From: Angomonas deanei
Lineage: Eukaryota > Euglenozoa > Kinetoplastea > Trypanosomatida > Trypanosomatidae
Direction of reading: 5' to 3'
NCBI GenBank assembly: GCA_903995115.1
Contig: LR877150.1
Location: 327,001-391,000 of the forward strand
Length of the DNA stretch: 64,000 nt
Part shown: piece by piece, positions 33,299-44,252 of the stretch
Numbering within the stretch: the stretch's first letter is position 1
Layout: every line of letters starts with the position of its first letter
Position numbers and translations under genes: made by a program
The notes under the pieces: model-generated
Seen by the model: the letters and a program-made list of their open reading frames with translations, nothing else
What the model was told of the DNA's origin: nothing
Databases searched by the model: none

Positions 33299-34798
33299 AT
33301 GTCCAACAACCCTTCCACCCAGCCCTTCGACGACTCCGGCGCCCTGCAGGACGACTTAGCCCAGGACGTGGAGATGGGCCCGGCGGTAGTGTACAACGCC
33401 TATACCGGCAAGCTCGACGAAAAACTGCAACCCTACGGTATTCATGACGAGGAGGTCTACGGTGACGAGGATCCCGAGGCGAGCGGCCCGATCCGGGGTC
33501 CACAGGACTTCAAGGTATCCTGCCTCGACCGCAACCCCATCGTGCGAGCCGTGCGGCGGGTCGTCCCTCATGGAGGGATGATCGCCAACATGTATAACCT
33601 TGCCTCCGCCACCCTAGGAGCCGGTATCGTCACCGTGGCCTCCGGTTTTCACGACTCGGGTGTCGTCGTCTCCGTCGTTCTGCTGATTGTGGTGTGTCTC
33701 CTCACCATCTACTCCATCAACCTTCTCGTCGTCGCGCAGGAAAAAACAAAACTGCGTTCCTACGAGGAGATGGCCAAAGGTCTGCTGGGCGTTGGCTGGG
33801 ACTACTTTGCGGCCTTCATGATGTTTATGTTTTGTTGGGGCACGTGTGTGGGGTACGTGGGGTCCGTGCAGGACTTGCTAGACCCGCTGTTGAACGACAA
33901 GAAGTACCCCGCCGTGCCGTTCCTTCGCACCGTCACCGGTCACCGGCTGATCACCGCGCTGGTGTGGCTCGTCGGAATGTTCACGCTGTCTCTCCCCAAG
34001 CAGATCAACACCCTACGTTATGCCAGCGTCGTCGGCGTGACGTTCATCATCTTCTTTGTCATTTGCATTATTATTCACTCCGGCATGCACCACCTCGGCG
34101 GACCGACCGACCTCCCCGGAAGAGAAATTAATCTCGCGACACAAGGCATGGAGGCCGTTAATGGTCTCACGTTATTCATTTACGCCTTTATTTGTCAAGT
34201 GAATGTGTTTGAAATTTATGAGGAGATGAGCCCCGCCACGAAGAATCCTCGCACCATGACCCGCGACGCCGCCATCAGTATGGGTTGTGTCGCCTTGCTG
34301 AACTTTCTCGCCGGTCTTTTTGGATATTTGGACTTTCGTTCCGAGGTGACGGGCACTATTTTGTTGTACTACACCCCCCGCCAGGACGCCCTCTTTTTCA
34401 TCTCCTACATTGGCCTGTGCATAAAGTTGTGCGTTGGCTTTGCCATTTGCATCCAACCCTCCCGCGATGCGATCTATTACTGTTTACGAATGGGAAAAAC
34501 CAGCGACGTGCCGTTCTGGTTCAATTGGATTGTTTCTGGGTTGCTCGCGGTGTTGGCCCTCATTTGTGCTTTTTTTATTCCCGATATCACCATTGTGTTT
34601 AACCTACTCGGCGGGATTTGCGGCTGCTTCCTGGCGTTTCTGTTTCCAGCCTACTTTTATCTGTACAGCTGCTGTTTTAGTTATAAAATGAAGTACCGGG
34701 TGTTTCATATTATAGGACTGTTGCTGCTGCTGGTGGCGGGAGTGGTGTCTCTGGTGTTCGGTACGGCGGCCTCCATCTACGGCATGATCGATGAGTAA
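33299..34798 (+). CDS. AAAP-family amino acid transporter
   Basis: A 499-residue polytopic protein with a cytosolic acidic N-terminus of about 90 residues and about eleven hydrophobic spans. The first span region GMIANMYNLASATLGAGIV is the hallmark of the amino acid/auxin permease family: the small-residue TLGAGI motif lies in the unwound first helix that binds substrate. Other family-like segments are TYSINLLVVAQEKTKLRSYEEMAKGLLG and IYAFICQVNVFEIYEEM. Kinetoplastids carry large AAAP families that import arginine, lysine, proline and others. The substrate cannot be predicted from this sequence alone. The frame is intact, GC-rich, with the ATG start immediately after an A-rich leader. It stops with TAA. 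Confidence 0.93.
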   Translation: MSNNPSTQPFDDSGALQDDLAQDVEMGPAVVYNAYTGKLDEKLQPYGIHDEEVYGDEDPEASGPIRGPQDFKVSCLDRNPIVRAVRRVVPHGGMIANMYNLASATLGAGIVTVASGFHDSGVVVSVVLLIVVCLLTIYSINLLVVAQEKTKLRSYEEMAKGLLGVGWDYFAAFMMFMFCWGTCVGYVGSVQDLLDPLLNDKKYPAVPFLRTVTGHRLITALVWLVGMFTLSLPKQINTLRYASVVGVTFIIFFVICIIIHSGMHHLGGPTDLPGREINLATQGMEAVNGLTLFIYAFICQVNVFEIYEEMSPATKNPRTMTRDAAISMGCVALLNFLAGLFGYLDFRSEVTGTILLYYTPRQDALFFISYIGLCIKLCVGFAICIQPSRDAIYYCLRMGKTSDVPFWFNWIVSGLLAVLALICAFFIPDITIVFNLLGGICGCFLAFLFPAYFYLYSCCFSYKMKYRVFHIIGLLLLLVAGVVSLVFGTAASIYGMIDE

Positions 34799-35497
34799 AA
34801 TAAATAATAAAAAAATATTGTAATTCGTGAGTGAAAAAAAAAATATGAAGCGTAAAATAAATGAATATAAGAATCTATCACTGCATTACAATGTGGGGAT
34901 CAGACACGGATAGAAACACATAAAAAAAAATCGAGTGATGATATATTATTTTAAACAAAGTTTTTTTTTTATATTTTATTTATGAACAAGTGTTGTACAA
35001 TTCTTTTGTTTACTTTTTTTTTTTTTTTTTGAATGAATGTTGTGAATGTTTTTGTTTTTGTTTTCCTCTATCCTTTTCTCAAAAAGAAAAAATCTTTTTT
35101 TTTCGCCACCTGAGAAACGCTTTTTTTTTTTTTTTTACTGTTATGACTAAATGCTCTCGCGGATCTGTTGCTGTGACTTCAATAATAATAAAAAGAAAAG
35201 AAAATGATAAAAATTAATTTCTTCTTTTTTTCTTTAAAAAAAAAAAAACGAAAAGCACACACAGACATTTTTATATATACGGAACCGAACTAAGATAAAT
35301 AAAGTAGCAAAATAAAAATAAAATGAAATATCCAAAAAAAACAAAAAAAAAAAACACAACTTTCAGATGTCATCTCTTTTTTTGATGCCTTTCACCTATT
35401 TTTCATTTCCTTTTACGTTTTCAATACTCTTCTTCCTCTCACATTTTCTATTTTTTTTTTTATTAGTATTACAAAAATAGTAATAATTATCATCATC
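34799..35497. other. 0.7-kb AT-rich spacer
   Basis: A and T runs up to about 16 bases, no credible open frame (a Phe-rich stretch at 34990-35217 is low-complexity), and a pyrimidine-rich region at about 35385-35460 suited to splice-acceptor function for the next gene. No RNA gene was recognised. Confidence 0.6.
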
Positions 35498-36049
35498 ATG
35501 CACAATGCTGCCCCTATCCCGTGGGAGCAGTTAGAAGAAGAACACTTATCGTTAGCGTTAAAAGAAGGATTCACGTGCATTACTGGCACCTGTGAGGCGA
35601 CACAAAATAATAATAATAATAATATAAATAATAATAAAAAAGAAAATAATAATTATAATAAAAATAATATGTTCTTTGAGGAGGATAGTGGAGAAAGTAG
35701 TGTTACCGCTTCTGATACTGGCGTAGAGGAAAAAGAAAATAATAATTACACCAATCAGAATAATGAAATGAATAATTTAGAAGATGAAAACATAGATCTC
35801 ACGACAGACGCGTTACTCTCTTTAATCGATAAGGATTTGACGGAACGTAAACCACATAATAATAATAATAATGAAAAATTAGAAAATACAAAAAAGAAAA
35901 ATGGAAATCAATTCGATAATATTTCAGACGAAGAATCACTAAAAGCGGTAGTGGAGCGTATCGCAGCGATACTTTCTCATAATAATAATAATAATAAGGG
36001 ACCGAATGGGTTTATGGATAATGCCGTGTCACCCTCGGATTTTTATTAA
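35498..36049 (+). CDS. Small acidic Asn-rich hypothetical protein
   Basis: A 183-residue protein in one open frame. Asn runs separate acidic, Ser-containing blocks (FEEDSGESSVTASDTG, LTTDALLSLIDKDLTERK). The C-terminal block ISDEESLKAVVERIAAIL is predicted to form an amphipathic helix. I see no domain, signal or membrane segment, and most of it should be disordered. The start is the ATG at 35498, and TAA is followed by a long A-run. It could be a regulatory or adaptor protein, but nothing in the sequence demonstrates a role. Confidence 0.65.
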   Translation: MHNAAPIPWEQLEEEHLSLALKEGFTCITGTCEATQNNNNNNINNNKKENNNYNKNNMFFEEDSGESSVTASDTGVEEKENNNYTNQNNEMNNLEDENIDLTTDALLSLIDKDLTERKPHNNNNNEKLENTKKKNGNQFDNISDEESLKAVVERIAAILSHNNNNNKGPNGFMDNAVSPSDFY

Positions 36050-36268
36050 AAAAAAAAAAAAAAACAGTTTTTTTTTTTTTTGTTATATTCCGCTTTTATA
36101 AATAAAAAAAATAGGAATATTAGATTGTTTGTAGACTTTTTTTTTAATTTTTGTAGTACATGAAAGAGACGCGCATAAACCAACCCTCTCTTCTTCTTTT
36201 TTTTTTTCTTCAATAACAAAGAAAATAATAATAATAAAAAAGAAAACATTTTACTAAAAAAATAAAAA

Positions 36269-39200
36269 ATGGAAATAGAGTTACTCGTCGACACACTCTA
36301 TCATAAAACCAATAATAATAATAATAATGATGATGGTTCTCCTTCTCAGTTGATGGGAATCGCGATCGAATTGTTTCATGCACTCAGTGCAGCCCAAACG
36401 GAGGAGCATAAAGAAAACTATTGGATACAACAGTTGGAAAGAATGCTAATTAAAATGGAAAATAATAATAATAATCATACTAATTTGATAAATGAATCGT
36501 TCGTGGTGACCTCGTTTGTGGTATTGTATGCGCTACTTTCGTTCAATAATAATAATAATAATAATAATAATTTATAATAATGAAAATGTTTTACGTTTGG
36601 CCAAAAAATGGGAATCCGAAATGCTTCCAATATTATCCAATAATAATAATAATAATAATTCTGTATTTTATCAATCCTGTGTCTATTATGTATGCGCCAT
36701 GTTTGTGTTACACATTGCCCCTCAAATTTATTTACAAAATGAAAATAATAATAATAATAAAAATAATTTGGGATTATTTTTAAATCGTGTCTGTGCGACG
36801 TTCGATACTGCTGTGAAGAGCGAGGATACCTTACCAGCAGACGTCGGTGTAGAGTTGTTAATGCAAGTCACCTCGTTATTGTACACGTACTTTTCAAAAC
36901 ATAATAATAATCAGAATCGTATTGTGTGGCGTAGTGGGGAGGAAGGATTGATGCTGAATACAGAGTTGGAGAAACACAAATCAGACGATAAAAACAACAA
37001 ACATAAAAATAAAAATACTAAAAATAAGGAAAAGAAGAAGGATTCGAAACCTCAAAATAATAATAATAATTTAGCAGAAGCGCTGCTGCACCCTCTCACC
37101 GTAGAGAACGGAAATCAACATAATAATAATCATCACAACGAAAATGAAAAAAAGAAGGATATATTTTCTACAATGCCCAATAAAGCTTTCGTGCTTCATT
37201 TTCGTGGAACGATTATTCACGTCTGTGTCCAGGCCTTACGAGACCACCATCAACATTATACGATTACGGTTACCGCATTACTGTGCCGTCGGGTATTGAT
37301 TCCGTTACTCATTCTAAATTTGGAAAATAATCAAAATAATAATAATAATAGTTTGGAAGTTTATGAGCCGTTATTATTATCATTGGTAGAATCGTTAACC
37401 GACGATGAAGACGCGGCCGTCATCTTGCTCGCCACCTTGTTTGATTTTATTTTTCGAAATTCTAAAAATAACAACCATAATGAAAACGATTATCGTCGTT
37501 CCCCTTTTCTGTGGAATGTGATGGTGAAATCTCTTTTTAATTCTGTTTATCCTAATAGTTACGGACACATTTTTCATAATAATAGTAATAATGGAAATAA
37601 CAATAATAATGATGTGAGTGTACGTGCCGCCCAGCAACTGCGCGTCTTGTATTTATTAAAGCGTATTATTTTCTTATGCGAGGAAGGCGACTTGCAAAAT
37701 AATAATAATAACAATAAGAATGAAAATGAAATTTGTTATCATCCTTACTTTACGTGGTACCCACAGAACAATAACAACAATAATAATACTGTTTCGTCGT
37801 CTGCCGTGTGGAATGATTATTTTCTAATTTTTGAGACCCTCACCGAGTACGGGTGGCACTTGCTCTCTCCCACCATGAAGAAGTTGGATGCCTTACTGCA
37901 ACTGGTACAAGAAGAGCTGCAAAACAAAAATAATAATGGAAAACTACATCCCATCTTTCTGGAGGTGTTATTTCTCAAGTTTGTGTTACACCCCAATACC
38001 GGGATTCGTCGTCTTGCCCTGCGAAAAGTATTTCACCTGCCGATTCTGATTTTAAAACAATTTTCTAAATTTTTCTTGGGAAAAGTGCTCTTGGAGGCGG
38101 CGTGCGACCCTCGGCTCTGTAGTGAGTTGGATCGTAATTATTATGCCTTTAACAACAATGAGAATATACAACAACACAATGTTTTACCTTCGACCTTTAT
38201 GGAAGTCATCGTGAAAGATGATAATCAAAATAATAATAATGAAGAAGATTACGTACAAGTGCGGCCAATGGTAGCGGAAATTGAAACGTTTTATGAAAAA
38301 CTATTTCTGCATGTTTGGAATGACACAAAGGAGAGGACCGCCCGTCGAGATGCGTTCTTGTTATTATTACAAACGATTCAGTTATCGGATAGCAATACGA
38401 ATCATAATCACGAAAATAATAATAATAATAGTGCGACAAAACCCAGTCGGTTCGCGGTGACGCTCGTCTCCTGCGTCATTCACAAAGTGGCGTTGGCCCT
38501 ACTCGCCGAAAGTATTTACAAGAGGGAAAATAAAATATTATCCGTTTCTATTTTTGATGCCGATAATAATAATAATCATCATAATGCGGTGATTGATGTG
38601 TTTTCCTCCATTTTTCGTGATACCTTATTAGAAAACATTCCGCATTGGTTAAATGTTCGATTGAATTTATTGTTATTTTCATCGCTCGCCTATTTTGCGG
38701 TGATGGAGCCCACTTTATTTCATCATAAGAATAGTTTTTGGAAATTATTTTCACTTTCCGCGGTGACCGGTAGTTCGACGACGGCGGCCGATGCGGTGGG
38801 GGCGATCGCGCCTTATGGCTCTATTGTATATGCTAACCATATATTTTTAATCGATGTCATGAAAAAGATGGAAAAGGAAGTGACGACTATACTTTCCAAA
38901 CAAAATGATAATCATCATCATCATCATACTACTATCATGGGAACACTGCTGGGGGTGGATACGCTTCTAGATCGAGTGAAACAACACATCACCAAGAAAA
39001 GTGAACTGTCTCCCGTCGCCATTAAAGAATTATTTTTCCTGTTGGGCACCTTAATCGACCAAAATAATAATAATAATAATAATAATATAATAATACAATC
39101 GTAAAAGATATTGTATCGCTTCTCATTCAGTCTATTCTTTCTTTTTCGGAGGAAAACAGCGAACTCAATTTTTTAGCGGTATTAACGTCTTCTGTGGAGT

Positions 39201-42200
39201 GTTATCATAGTTGTACCAATCGACGGTTTTGTTACGTTTTATGTCAGTTATTTGAAAATAAAGAGGAATTACTTAATGTGCTGGAAAACATGTTTGAGAT
39301 TGTGTTTTCAATCATGTATTCGGCATTTAATAATAATAATAATAATAATAATGATTTGTATTTGTTGGAGGTTCAAAACTGCGAAATTGGAAGTGCCTTT
39401 TTATTCAATGTGGAAATCATCTATCAAACGATTTTAGAAATTAACAATAATCATAATAATCATAATAAACAAAAAGTTTGCCAATCCTTGAAAATTGGAG
39501 AAAAAGTAAAACAACTCCTCGACGTGATCAGTCGTGAGACTAGTAGTGAATTATTATTCTGTGCTGGCGCCAGCACGTTGCTGAACTCTATTCTATGTGG
39601 CGTACGACCCAACAGGGAAGCATATCAGAATCATAATAAGAATGATTTTGATTTCTTTGCTTTGCCAATCGGTGCGGAAACCCCTTTTAACACGAGTTCT
39701 AACGAAAAAGAGGATAATGAACCTTATCGACTGGATCTGACAAGCGAAGAATGCATGGAAGTGAGTACCGCTCTCATGAAGATACTTCAAACCAATAAAA
39801 AAAGCTCCAACAATAATAATAATAATAGTGCAATGCTGATTTCGATTGACAGTTGCCTCTACAATAGTATTTATGTATTGAGTTATGCTTTACTTCACAA
39901 TAATAATAATAATGAGAATGTCATTCGTGAGTACGTGAAAGCATTGAAGCAATTCTCGCTAGATCAGACGGAGACGTGCTGGGGGGTCAACACCCCTTTT
40001 GTATTTGATTTACTCAATCTGGTGTTGTTGTTTCCTTGCCCAGATGAGGACAAATAATAATAATGGGAATGAAGATGTGATTCATGCCTTGATGTCGCAT
40101 CGAAGTGATGTGGGGGCACGACTGCAGAACCGTACGGTGTGCTTGGCTTTCTGTGGATTGAATTTATATTTGCAAAATTGTAATACTAATAAAGAGGATA
40201 TGGAAGAAAGGGTAAAAAGTGTAGTGCGCACGTTGCAAAGTTGTTTTAGCGAACGAGAAGACGAATCCGACCGTAATTATTATTTTGTGGCTGTCAGCGC
40301 CGCCCTACTCGCTTTACAAAATCCACTCGGTGAGGCGAATAATAATAACGATAAGAATAAAACATTTCCTCATGTGCGTGCCTTGTTGCTGCAGTGTGCC
40401 CTCTTTTTCAACTCTGGCCGGGACGAGGAAGAGAATGAGTCGACGCTGACCGCCACGGAAGGTATTTTACACCCCGACGGTCAATCGCACTTCTTCCCAA
40501 TAGAGTTCAGTCACTGTTACCCTCCGACGGTGCGTCTCTCCAGCACGGCGAGGGCCCTCGTCCTTTCCACGATACTGTATTGTTGCCGCCAGGACGACCA
40601 GCTGCTGCTCTCCCTCAGTAAAGAGCTGCTAGAAATGAATGATACCCCTTACACCGTGTATGACGAGGAAGAGTCTGTCTTGTTTTCTTCCAATGTGATT
40701 GTGAAGGAGCCTTGTATGCCGAACAGCCATACCCACCGCGGTCGACTGCGACTGTGGCAGCTCTTGTGTGCATTGCAGCCAATGTTATTTGTGGAAAAGG
40801 AAAATATGCAAATGCATGAAACCGAGTTGTCGCAGTTATTCACCACCCTTTTGGATCGGTGTATGACCATCAACAACAGCGGTAGCGTACGTCACTTCAT
40901 GGAGCTGTATGGTATTCGTTTCTTGAAGGAGATGCCACAGTTTTACGTCTTGTTGTCGGAGCGGTTGAAAAATTATAACTTGAGACCGCAGGTGTGTGGT
41001 AGCTATGTGCTCATTGCCGCGCACGCGATATTACAATACGAGGAACGTCAAGTGGAAGAACTCACCAACAAATAATAATAATAATGAAAATGAAAACGTG
41101 TTTGAGGAATTGTTTCCTAGACTGTTACAACAGAGTAGCAGTAACCAACACTTGCTGCGCATTATTGCCGACATTGGTCTCTACAAGGTGGCGGAGGCCC
41201 GTCAGCGTCGCCGCACTTTACTTCAAAACAGTAAAAAAGCGAATAATAATGGGGATACGGCGGAGTTGAGCCGTGACGCCGCCTGTCTGATCGATTACAT
41301 CTCGTCCGCCCCCGAACACGTCAAGTTCCGTGAAAAACACGAGGACATGCTCTTCTTCTCCCTGGAGGAGGCGACCGCCCCCCGTGCGCTCTTCTGCACC
41401 AAAATTAAAGAAGCCAACACGCTATTACAGGAAAGTCTGCCCTGCGCGACGTTTGACCGCATCGCCAACATGGAAGGAGAGTTACAGTCGTTGACTGGGG
41501 CGACCTACCGCCTGGAGCGCAGTCGTGTGCACTGCTGGGCAACCTCCCTGCAGCTGTCCGCCCTGCTCCGGCCGCTGCTGTCTTTCCCGTATATCCCGCA
41601 CACCAACCCAACGGAGCGATTGCATTACTACCCAGACTACACGCCAGAGGCGATTGACCACATGCGAGCGGAAGTGCTACCGGAGGGGGGTGTCATCCAG
41701 CACTGCATTGCCGCCCAGGAAACAGAAAACGATGATAACAATTCATTGGATGTCATTCAGAAGAAGGTAACCTCCTGGTGGAACAGTGAGGTCTACAATG
41801 AGCTCAACCCCCGCGCCCTCCAAGTCAAGGACGGTGGAGGCAACACGCGGAAGAAAACCTCCCTCATTGTCGTTGGCTCATTGTTAGAGAATCCTGTCAA
41901 CCTCGCTGGTCTGTGCCGCTGCGGGGATATTTTTGCCGTGGAGCGCATCACCGTCCCCGACAAGAGTATGTTCCAGCATCCTCACTTTATAGCCGCCGCC
42001 CGTAGCGCAGAGTTATGGGTCGACTGGGAGGAAGTGAGCCCCGCGCAGCTGGAGAGCTATCTAATCAAACTGCGAAAAGAAGAAGGCTACACCATTGTTG
42101 GGATCGAGCAAACCTCCGGTAGTGTCAGCATGGAGCAGTTTGACTTTCCGGAGAAGACGGCGGTGGTGTTAGGGGCGGAAGGGAAAGGCGTGCCAGCCAC

Positions 42201-42321
42201 CATCCTTCCGCTGTTTGACGTCTGTGTGGAGATCCCGCAGTATGGGCTGATACGCTCTCTTAACGTGCATGTGACCGGGGCGCTGGTGATGTTTGAGTAC
42301 GCGCGGCAGTTCCTCATGTGA
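36269..42321 (+). CDS. TRM3: Trm3/TARBP1-type tRNA (guanosine-18-2'-O) methyltransferase, five frame segments
   Basis: About 2015 residues. The last 165 residues are a SpoU/TrmH domain whose order follows human TARBP1: SLIVVGSLLENPVNLAGLCR, then EEGYTIVGIEQT, then VVLGAEGKGVP (about 42160-42190), then IRSLNVHVTGAL (42250-42285). These build the knotted SAM site and the ribose-methylating centre. Trm3/TARBP1 proteins carry more than 1000 helical residues before this domain, and here they are supplied by upstream segments. Segments: 36269-36577, about 36577-39090, about 39090-40057, 40057-41075 and 41075-42321. Joins are +1 at TTA-TAA-T (36575), AAA-TAA-T (40055) and AAA-TAA-T (41073), plus a -1 change inside an AAT run near 39087-39092. 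Asn inserts enlarge it beyond the 1436-1621 residues of yeast and human forms. It should methylate G18 of tRNAs. Confidence 0.82.
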
Positions 42322-42453
42322 TTATTTTTTTTTTTTTTAAAATTAATAATACTAACTCGAATAATACATTAATAACATTTTCCTTAAAAAAGAAACGCAA
42401 TTCCCTATTTTACGTTATGACGTTCCTCTTTAGTTGTGATGTTCCACGCACTA

Positions 42454-42490
42454 TTATACTTTTTTCCCTTTTATCTCCTTCCTTTCTTAG
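42454..42490 (+). promoter_or_regulatory. Candidate trans-splice acceptor for the coiled-coil gene
   Basis: A C/T-rich tract ends in TTCTTAG with AG at 42489-42490. It decides the downstream ATG at 42516 as the start, rather than the in-frame extension that overlaps the preceding stop. Confidence 0.6.
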
Positions 42491-42515
42491 CGTCATCACA
42501 CACCACAATAGAAAG

Positions 42516-43950
42516 ATGGATGAGATGGCTACTCCTGTTCCTATCCCCGTGACCAACAGCGACACCTCCTCCCCGCTCATCTCCTTAGTCGGTACCTCCA
42601 ACAATACGAGCACTAATAAGAGTAGCAGCCATCAGACGGTGGAAGGGGGTGACGCCACCCTGCCGGCCGATGCGGAGCCCCCTAACCCTAATCCTAGTCA
42701 TACCCCTCCACGTCTACCCGAGGTGGTCTACACGGTGGCACCAGTACAGCACGTGGTACCCGCCACTCCCCACCAGGAGCACAGCACACCACTCCCCAGA
42801 GAGGAGGACGTCAGCATCAGTCCCATGTCTGCCAGTGCTATTACCGCCCCGCGCGGCTCCCCTGCTCCTCCCCCTATCCGTCTGCCAGCGGCGTGCGAGC
42901 AGACCGTCGAGGAGCTGGAGGAGGAGCGACGGCGGCTGACAGAGGTTCTGTTACCACCACTGCGGCGCAGCACGGCGGAGGAGGCGAGGGCCATCGCAGC
43001 ACTGCGAGAGGACTTGCACCTTCGTCAGTCTGACGTGGAGGCGGCGACGGCGAGGGACGCGGCGGTGCGAGAGGCGCAGCTGGAGACGGTACGTGCACTA
43101 CGGGAAAAGAAGCATCAGTACGAGCGCTTTCATCGCACGGTAGTGGTGCCCTATCGCACCCGTCTGGCCGCCACCATTGAACAAGTGCGGGCAGAGCGAG
43201 GGAAGGTGCAGCAGTCGGTGGAGGCGCTACACCGATCACGGGGCGCCCTTCATCGTCGTATTACTACAGAGGAACGTTATCTAGAGAAGATGTCCCACAC
43301 GATCGATGGGGACACCAACACACTGCAGGAGCTGACCGACCGCAAGCAGGTGACACGCAGTACGTTAGAAAGCTTACGACAGCGCAAGACAGACCTACAA
43401 GCATTGCTAGAGAGTTACCCAGGGCTGTACCCCGAGCTAGCCAGCGCGCTAACAGTGGACTTGGCCGCCGATAACGATTCCTTTCTCTCTCCGACGACGC
43501 GCAATCACAGTAACCTCTCCTCCACCCTACCTCGTATGAACAGTGAGGAGGACGTGGTGACCCTGCTGAAGAGTTTTGCGGGCGGTGGCAGGTCTGCTAC
43601 CCAACACCCCACCGCTGTGGTGACCACCAATGACAATGCTGCGGGGGATGCACTGCAACAGCACATTTTCCGTCTGCAGTCCAGGTTAAACGAACTGTTG
43701 GACGTACGACAGCAAGTGGATGAGATTCTCATGGCAAAGGAGCAGGCACACGCGTTGGGGCAGCTGGCCGCCGCCTGGGGGAGAGGAGGAGTCTCCTGGG
43801 GATGAGATCAGTTTCAGATCTGGTATTGCCACTGATGAACAGTATTATGCGCTATTGCAGGAAAAGAAAATTCTCATCGAGACGGTTCGTCAGTTTCGGG
43901 CGGAGGAGTGGAAAAGGATGCGGGCAGAACTGTATTGCGCCCGTCAATAA
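42516..43950 (+). CDS. Coiled-coil protein with disordered Pro/Ser/Thr N-terminus
   Basis: About 478 residues, starting MDEMATPVPIPVTNSD at the first ATG after the predicted splice acceptor. The first 130 residues are Pro/Ser/Thr-rich and disordered. From about residue 135 a long coiled coil runs for some 190 residues (EELEEERRRLTEVL through TEERYLEKMSHTIDGD to QRKTDLQALLESYPGLY), followed by a second short helix pair. The frame reaches a TGA at 43803-43805 (GGA-TGA-G). The +1 phase continues as EISFRSGIATDEQYYALLQEKKILIETVRQF, clearly helical and of the same character, to a TAA at 43948. The composition suggests a cytoskeletal or flagellar protein; no family was recognised. Confidence 0.72.
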
Positions 43951-44252
43951 CGTTACGTTGGAGATTTGGTTTACATTTTTGTATATTACTGTTATCTACA
44001 TACACACACACAAAAAAAAAAAAACTCATTAAAAGAAATAGAGCTCTCCTTCCCCCCTACGTTTCTCATTATTGTTAATGAAAAATACACTTTTTTCGCT
44101 CTCTTCACCCTTCTCTAAGTTGTGTTAGGTTTCCCCCAACTTTTTTTTTTTTCCTTTTTTAGTATTTATTAATCTTGCGCGGTTTCACACAGCCAACACG
44201 ATCGCCATAAAATAAAAACCAAGCAATTATCCCACATAAACAAAAAAAAAAA
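43951..44252. other. Intergenic spacer before HslU
   Basis: CA- and A-rich stretch near 43990-44020, then a strong pyrimidine tract (44131-44160) ending in the AG acceptor at 44161-44162. No gene was seen. Confidence 0.6.
44131..44162 (+). promoter_or_regulatory. Candidate trans-splice acceptor for HslU
   Basis: Thirty bases of C/T with a T12 core, followed immediately by AG at 44161-44162, 91 bases upstream of the ATG. Confidence 0.65.

Noticed and set aside
8603-42321. Stop-codon reassignment (all or some stops read as sense, as in Blastocrithidia).
   Set aside because: Reading on in the same frame past the internal stops gives strings of TAA or nonsense. The conserved downstream domains (Sec7, SpoU, CaaX) lie in a different frame. 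Intact genes use TAA, TGA and TAG normally as terminators.
39999-42321. Independent short genes at 39999 and 40996 starting at internal ATG or near-ATG codons.
   Set aside because: Their first residues are unlike protein, while the preceding frame is coherent up to the stop; together they rebuild a Trm3-type protein.
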